From contig NZ_CP011005.1 of the NCBI RefSeq assembly GCF_000950575.1, positions 2,790,001 through 2,854,000 on the forward strand: a stretch of DNA of 64,000 nt, written 5' to 3'. The translations under genes were made by a program, and so were the position numbers. The notes under the pieces are model-generated. The model did not search any database. It was not told where the DNA came from and saw only the letters and a program-made list of their open reading frames with translations. The DNA comes from Psychromicrobium lacuslunae (GTDB lineage: Bacteria; Actinomycetota; Actinomycetes; Actinomycetales; Micrococcaceae). Shown here in pieces: positions 61,051-64,000 of this stretch (positions are counted from its first letter, which is position 1; each line of letters begins with the position of its first letter).

Positions 61051-62049
61051 GTGACCGTGCTGAATGCGCCCCCGCGGAGCCACGCCGCCGAAGCAGCCAC
61101 CGAACCACCGGTGCCACAGCTGCGAAAACGCTCCTTCCGGCAACGCCTGAAGCGGGATCGAGTAATGCTGGCGCTGGTGCTGCCGGGCTTCCTGTTCTTT
61201 GTGGTCTTCAACTACATCCCCCTGCTGGGCAATATTGTTGCCTTCTTGGACTACCGTCCCTACCTCGGCTTCATTGACAGCGTCTGGGTTGGTTTGGAGA
61301 ACTTTGCCGCACTGCTCAGCGACCCCGCGTTCTGGCAAGCCTTCCGCAATACCCTGGTAATCACCTTGGTACAGCTAGTGCTGTTCTTCCCGGTACCGAT
61401 CCTGCTCGCCTTGTTCCTGAACAGCATCATGTCGAAGCGGCTGCGGAAGTTCATTCAGAGCGTGATCTACCTGCCGCACTTCATTGGTTGGGTGATCATC
61501 GTGGTGCTGTTCTCCGAAATGCTGGGCGCGGGTGGGGCGTTGACTCATTTCCTCGAATCTCTCGGGCTGCCCGGCTTCAATGCGATGAACACTCCTGAGT
61601 TCTTCCCCTTCCTGATCACCCTGCAGAGCATCTGGAAAGATGCGGGCTGGGGGACCATCATCTTCCTAGCAGCCATCGCCAATATCGATCAAGAACTCTA
61701 CGAAGCGGCCGCAGTTGACGGCGCGAAGGCCCGGCACCGACTATTCAACATCACCTTGCCCGGCATCTTCCCGGTCATCCTGCTGCTGTTCATCCTGCAA
61801 TTGGGCAGCATTCTCTCGGTTGGCTTCGAACAGATCTTGCTGCAGCGCGATAATGTCGGGCCGCAAGCCGGTGAGGTACTTGAAACTTACGTCTACTTCA
61901 ACGGTATCCAGGGTGGTCAATGGGGAATCGCGGCCGCCGCCGGACTTATCAAGGGCGTAGTTGGCCTGGCCTTGGTGCTCGGTGCCAATAAGCTGGCCCA
62001 CAAATTCGGACATGAAGGGATCTACACCAGTGGCAAACAACGTCGTTGA
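61051..62049 (+). CDS. Oligosaccharide ABC transporter permease (LplB type)
   Basis: A 332-residue permease with six or seven helices. The cytoplasmic EAA loop reads LYEAAAVDGAKARHRLFNITLPGI, and LVLPGFLFFVVFNYIPLLGNIVAF is typical of LplB-like MalF proteins of CUT1 importers. The GTG start has AAGGAG seven bases upstream. It pairs with the second permease, whose start overlaps its 3' end, and a binding lipoprotein. No ATPase gene is in the window; many such systems share a distant MsmK-type ATPase. LacI control is indicated by the site at 61003. Confidence 0.93.
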   Translation: MTVLNAPPRSHAAEAATEPPVPQLRKRSFRQRLKRDRVMLALVLPGFLFFVVFNYIPLLGNIVAFLDYRPYLGFIDSVWVGLENFAALLSDPAFWQAFRNTLVITLVQLVLFFPVPILLALFLNSIMSKRLRKFIQSVIYLPHFIGWVIIVVLFSEMLGAGGALTHFLESLGLPGFNAMNTPEFFPFLITLQSIWKDAGWGTIIFLAAIANIDQELYEAAAVDGAKARHRLFNITLPGIFPVILLLFILQLGSILSVGFEQILLQRDNVGPQAGEVLETYVYFNGIQGGQWGIAAAAGLIKGVVGLALVLGANKLAHKFGHEGIYTSGKQRR

Positions 62050-62959
62050 TCGCCCGCTGCGGTGGCGGAACAGCAAGCGCAGCGAGCGCCCCACCTGGAT
62101 GGAAAAACCGCACCCAGTCAGCTTGATATTCAAGCTGCTGGCGATCGCATTAATCATTTTTCTGACCCTTTACCCGATGCTCGCGGTGCTCGGCACCAGC
62201 TTCTCCGGCCAGGCTGAAATAGCGCAGAACAATGGCTTGGTGCTCTTCCCCCTGCATCCCACCTTCGACGCCTACCAGACCATCTTCTCCGGCGGCGTGG
62301 TCACCAGTGCACTCCTCAGATCGCTACTGATCACCATTGTCGGAACCGCTGCCTCGCTGGCCATCACCGTGGCAATGGCTTACGGCCTGACCAGGCGAGA
62401 CCTGGTTGGCGGCAAGTTCTTCCTCACCGCGGCACTTTTCACCATGCTGTTCAGCGCGGGCATCATCCCGAATTTCCTGGTGGTCAAGGAGCTGGGCTTG
62501 CTCAATAATTACGCCGCTTTAATCCTGCCGGTGATGATCTCTGCCTTCAATTTGATTGTGATTCGTTCCTTCTTTCAGAACCTCCCCCAGGAGCTGATCG
62601 AAGCGGCGCGAATCGACGGTGTGGGCGATTTCGGCATCCTGATCCGGATCGTGCTGCCGCTCTCCAAAGGTGTGCTGGCGGTAATCGGCCTGTTTTACGC
62701 GGTCAATTACTGGAATGCCTTCTTCAGCGCGATGCTCTATCTGGACGCCGATCAATGGCCACTGCCGATGATCCTGAGGCAATATGCCCTGCTCGGTCAA
62801 CCGATGACGGACGGCGCAAATACTGCCGAAATCGCGGCCCCATCACAAGCCATCCAGATGGCTGTCGTGGTGATCAGCCTGATCCCCATCGTGCTGGTCT
62901 TCCCTTTCCTCCAGCGTTACTTCACCAAGGGCGTCCTCACCGGCGCCGTCAAAGGCTGA
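62030..62959 (+). CDS. Oligosaccharide ABC transporter permease (YtcP type)
   Basis: About 309 residues from the GTG at 62030, which has AAGGGA ten bases before it and overlaps the first permease by 20 bases; an ATG at 62099 is also possible. Six helices are present, with the EAA loop LIEAARIDGVGDFGILIRIVLPLSKG. The protein ends in the usual short LTGAVKG. It forms the second half of the CUT1 sugar channel, in the same operon as the first permease and binding protein. The transported glycan is unknown. Confidence 0.92.
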   Translation: MANNVVDRPLRWRNSKRSERPTWMEKPHPVSLIFKLLAIALIIFLTLYPMLAVLGTSFSGQAEIAQNNGLVLFPLHPTFDAYQTIFSGGVVTSALLRSLLITIVGTAASLAITVAMAYGLTRRDLVGGKFFLTAALFTMLFSAGIIPNFLVVKELGLLNNYAALILPVMISAFNLIVIRSFFQNLPQELIEAARIDGVGDFGILIRIVLPLSKGVLAVIGLFYAVNYWNAFFSAMLYLDADQWPLPMILRQYALLGQPMTDGANTAEIAAPSQAIQMAVVVISLIPIVLVFPFLQRYFTKGVLTGAVKG

Positions 62960-63005
62960 GTCCTCAGCACCAGGCCAGCTAACCATCCCACTACCGAAGG
63001 AAATC

Positions 63006-64000
63006 ATGACCGAATCCTTGAGCCACAGCAGCCGCCGGTCCTTTCTGGCACTGGCGGGACTGAGTACCGCATTCATTGGCACTGCCTTCCTGACCGGCTG
63101 CGGTCAACGCACCCCCTCCGGCAACGTGACCGGAGGAGATGTCACCCTGCCTCAGTACACCCCGGCCAAAGATTTTAAGCCTGACTTGGCTGGCACCAAG
63201 GACGGTGTACCGGCGGCCTTCTACAACTATCCGAAACCTTACAAAACAGTCAGTACGCCACCGCTCAAGGGCCAAAGCTACAGCGCCACGACGCTGCTCT
63301 TCGGTCCGGTAGCCAACGCTAAAAACAACAACCCGGCCTGGCAGGAAATTGAAAAACGCCTCGGCGGCAGCATTGAACTCACCGCGGTCTCTTCCGACGA
63401 CTACGGCACCAAGCTGAATACCCAAATCGCGGGTGGCAACCTACCGGACATGATGTTCAACGATGGCGCCGCGATTCCCGATATTGTCAGCTTCCTGCAG
63501 TCCAGTTGTGCCGATCTGACTCCTTTCCTCAGTGGCGAAAACATCAAGGCTTACCCCAATCTGGCAGCGATTCCCGAGGTCTATTGGAAGGCCTGCGTAC
63601 AGGCCGGGAAGATCTATTTCCTGCCCATCCCGCGCGGTCTGACCGGAGGATCCGGTTTCTTCAACCACACCCTGCTGAAGCAGGCAGGCATTGAATCAAC
63701 CGAGCAGATCAAGAACAAAGACGATTTCAGCTCAGTGCTCAAGGAACTCACCCGGCCACAGCAGAACCAATGGGCGCTAGGTAGCACCGGCTTCGGCCTG
63801 CCCACCCTGCACCACATCTTCCGCACTCCTTACCAGTGGCGCTTGGATCAAAATGAATTGGTCAAGGACTTTGAGACCGACGAATATCTGGCGGCGGTTG
63901 AGTACGCTGCGGGCCTCTACAAAGCCGGCTATTACTGCCCAGGATCGGACGGCTGGACGAAGAGTCAGATGGTCAACGCCTTCGTCTCCGGCAAGGTCAC
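63006..64000 (+). CDS. Sugar ABC transporter substrate-binding lipoprotein, 3' end cut by window edge
   Basis: At least 331 residues from the ATG at 63006, with an AAGGAA site. The N-terminus has SRRSFLAL, a twin-arginine-like motif, then a hydrophobic stretch and LTGC lipobox (about Cys37), so it may be exported folded and lipid-anchored. The body has LplA/SBP_bac_1 features such as AGGNLPDMMFND and GKIYFLPIPRGLTGG. It binds an oligosaccharide for the two upstream permeases. The protein continues beyond the window. Confidence 0.9.
   Translation, partial: MTESLSHSSRRSFLALAGLSTAFIGTAFLTGCGQRTPSGNVTGGDVTLPQYTPAKDFKPDLAGTKDGVPAAFYNYPKPYKTVSTPPLKGQSYSATTLLFGPVANAKNNNPAWQEIEKRLGGSIELTAVSSDDYGTKLNTQIAGGNLPDMMFNDGAAIPDIVSFLQSSCADLTPFLSGENIKAYPNLAAIPEVYWKACVQAGKIYFLPIPRGLTGGSGFFNHTLLKQAGIESTEQIKNKDDFSSVLKELTRPQQNQWALGSTGFGLPTLHHIFRTPYQWRLDQNELVKDFETDEYLAAVEYAAGLYKAGYYCPGSDGWTKSQMVNAFVSGKV

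Noticed and set aside
1-64000. tRNA or rRNA genes
   Set aside because: No recognisable tRNA arms, CCA-like 3' ends or rRNA core segments were noticed by eye; a covariance-model scan would settle this.

Overview
The window looks like the chromosome of a Gram-positive actinobacterium of the Micrococcaceae type (Arthrobacter, Renibacterium or Psychromicrobium-like). The base composition is moderately GC-rich. GTG and TTG starts are common. Operators match the actinobacterial IdeR/DtxR and CsoR consensus. The window contains an LPxTG surface protein, a LytR C-terminal domain protein and a DUF6153/DUF305 copper pair. No rRNA, tRNA, CRISPR array or intact insertion sequence was seen. The genus is an inference.

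Layout. 0-4.6 kb: a siderophore-iron uptake locus (flavin reductase, lipoprotein receptor, two FecCD permeases, ATPase) around a perfect IdeR box. 4.7-10.7 kb: a small membrane protein, an AlkD-like protein, a P-loop kinase, and a MacB/FtsX-type ABC pair divergent from a NarL-type two-component system. 10.8-12.1 kb: a copper-responsive DUF6153-DUF305 pair behind a CsoR operator. 12.1-20.3 kb: housekeeping and accessory genes (XRE-cupin regulator, methyltransferase, nitrilase plus APC permease, EamA transporter, TetR, amidohydrolase, ThrE-type exporter). 20.5-25.2 kb: a heterodimeric ABC exporter-fold pair and a membrane protein sharing an IdeR box. 25.2-26.6 kb: a YvaD/TetR/SMR drug-efflux cluster with a 34-bp palindromic operator.

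26.7-41 kb is a cell-surface region. An ECF sigma factor is fused to its own zinc-finger anti-sigma region and a predicted extracellular domain. It is divergent from a run of small genes, a secreted membrane-anchored protein, a 60-residue protein with an LAxTG-like signal, an exosortase-family transpeptidase, a membrane glycosyltransferase and UDP-GlcNAc 2-epimerase. Further on are an FAD oxidoreductase, an HTTM protein and a DUF5819 protein with overlapping reading frames, then a 929-residue Ala/Asn/Ser repeat protein ending in LPNTG. 41.2-49.3 kb: two lipoproteins, a decayed ABC ATPase fragment, an enterochelin-esterase-like hydrolase, a FUSC protein, a LytR_C protein, a D,D-carboxypeptidase and an OmpR-type two-component system.

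49.4-54.9 kb is a copper-resistance island: csoR, copZ, a 57-residue membrane protein, copA and a CopB-like ATPase. Its CsoR operators share a 17-bp consensus with the DUF6153 operator 37 kb away, which defines one local copper regulon. 55-56.2 kb holds a histidine phosphatase and a TPR protein. 56.3-64 kb is an oligosaccharide locus (secreted beta-propeller-like protein, LacI repressor, 2-hydroxyacid dehydrogenase, LplB/YtcP-type permeases, binding protein running off the edge). Four related LacI-type operators tie these genes together.
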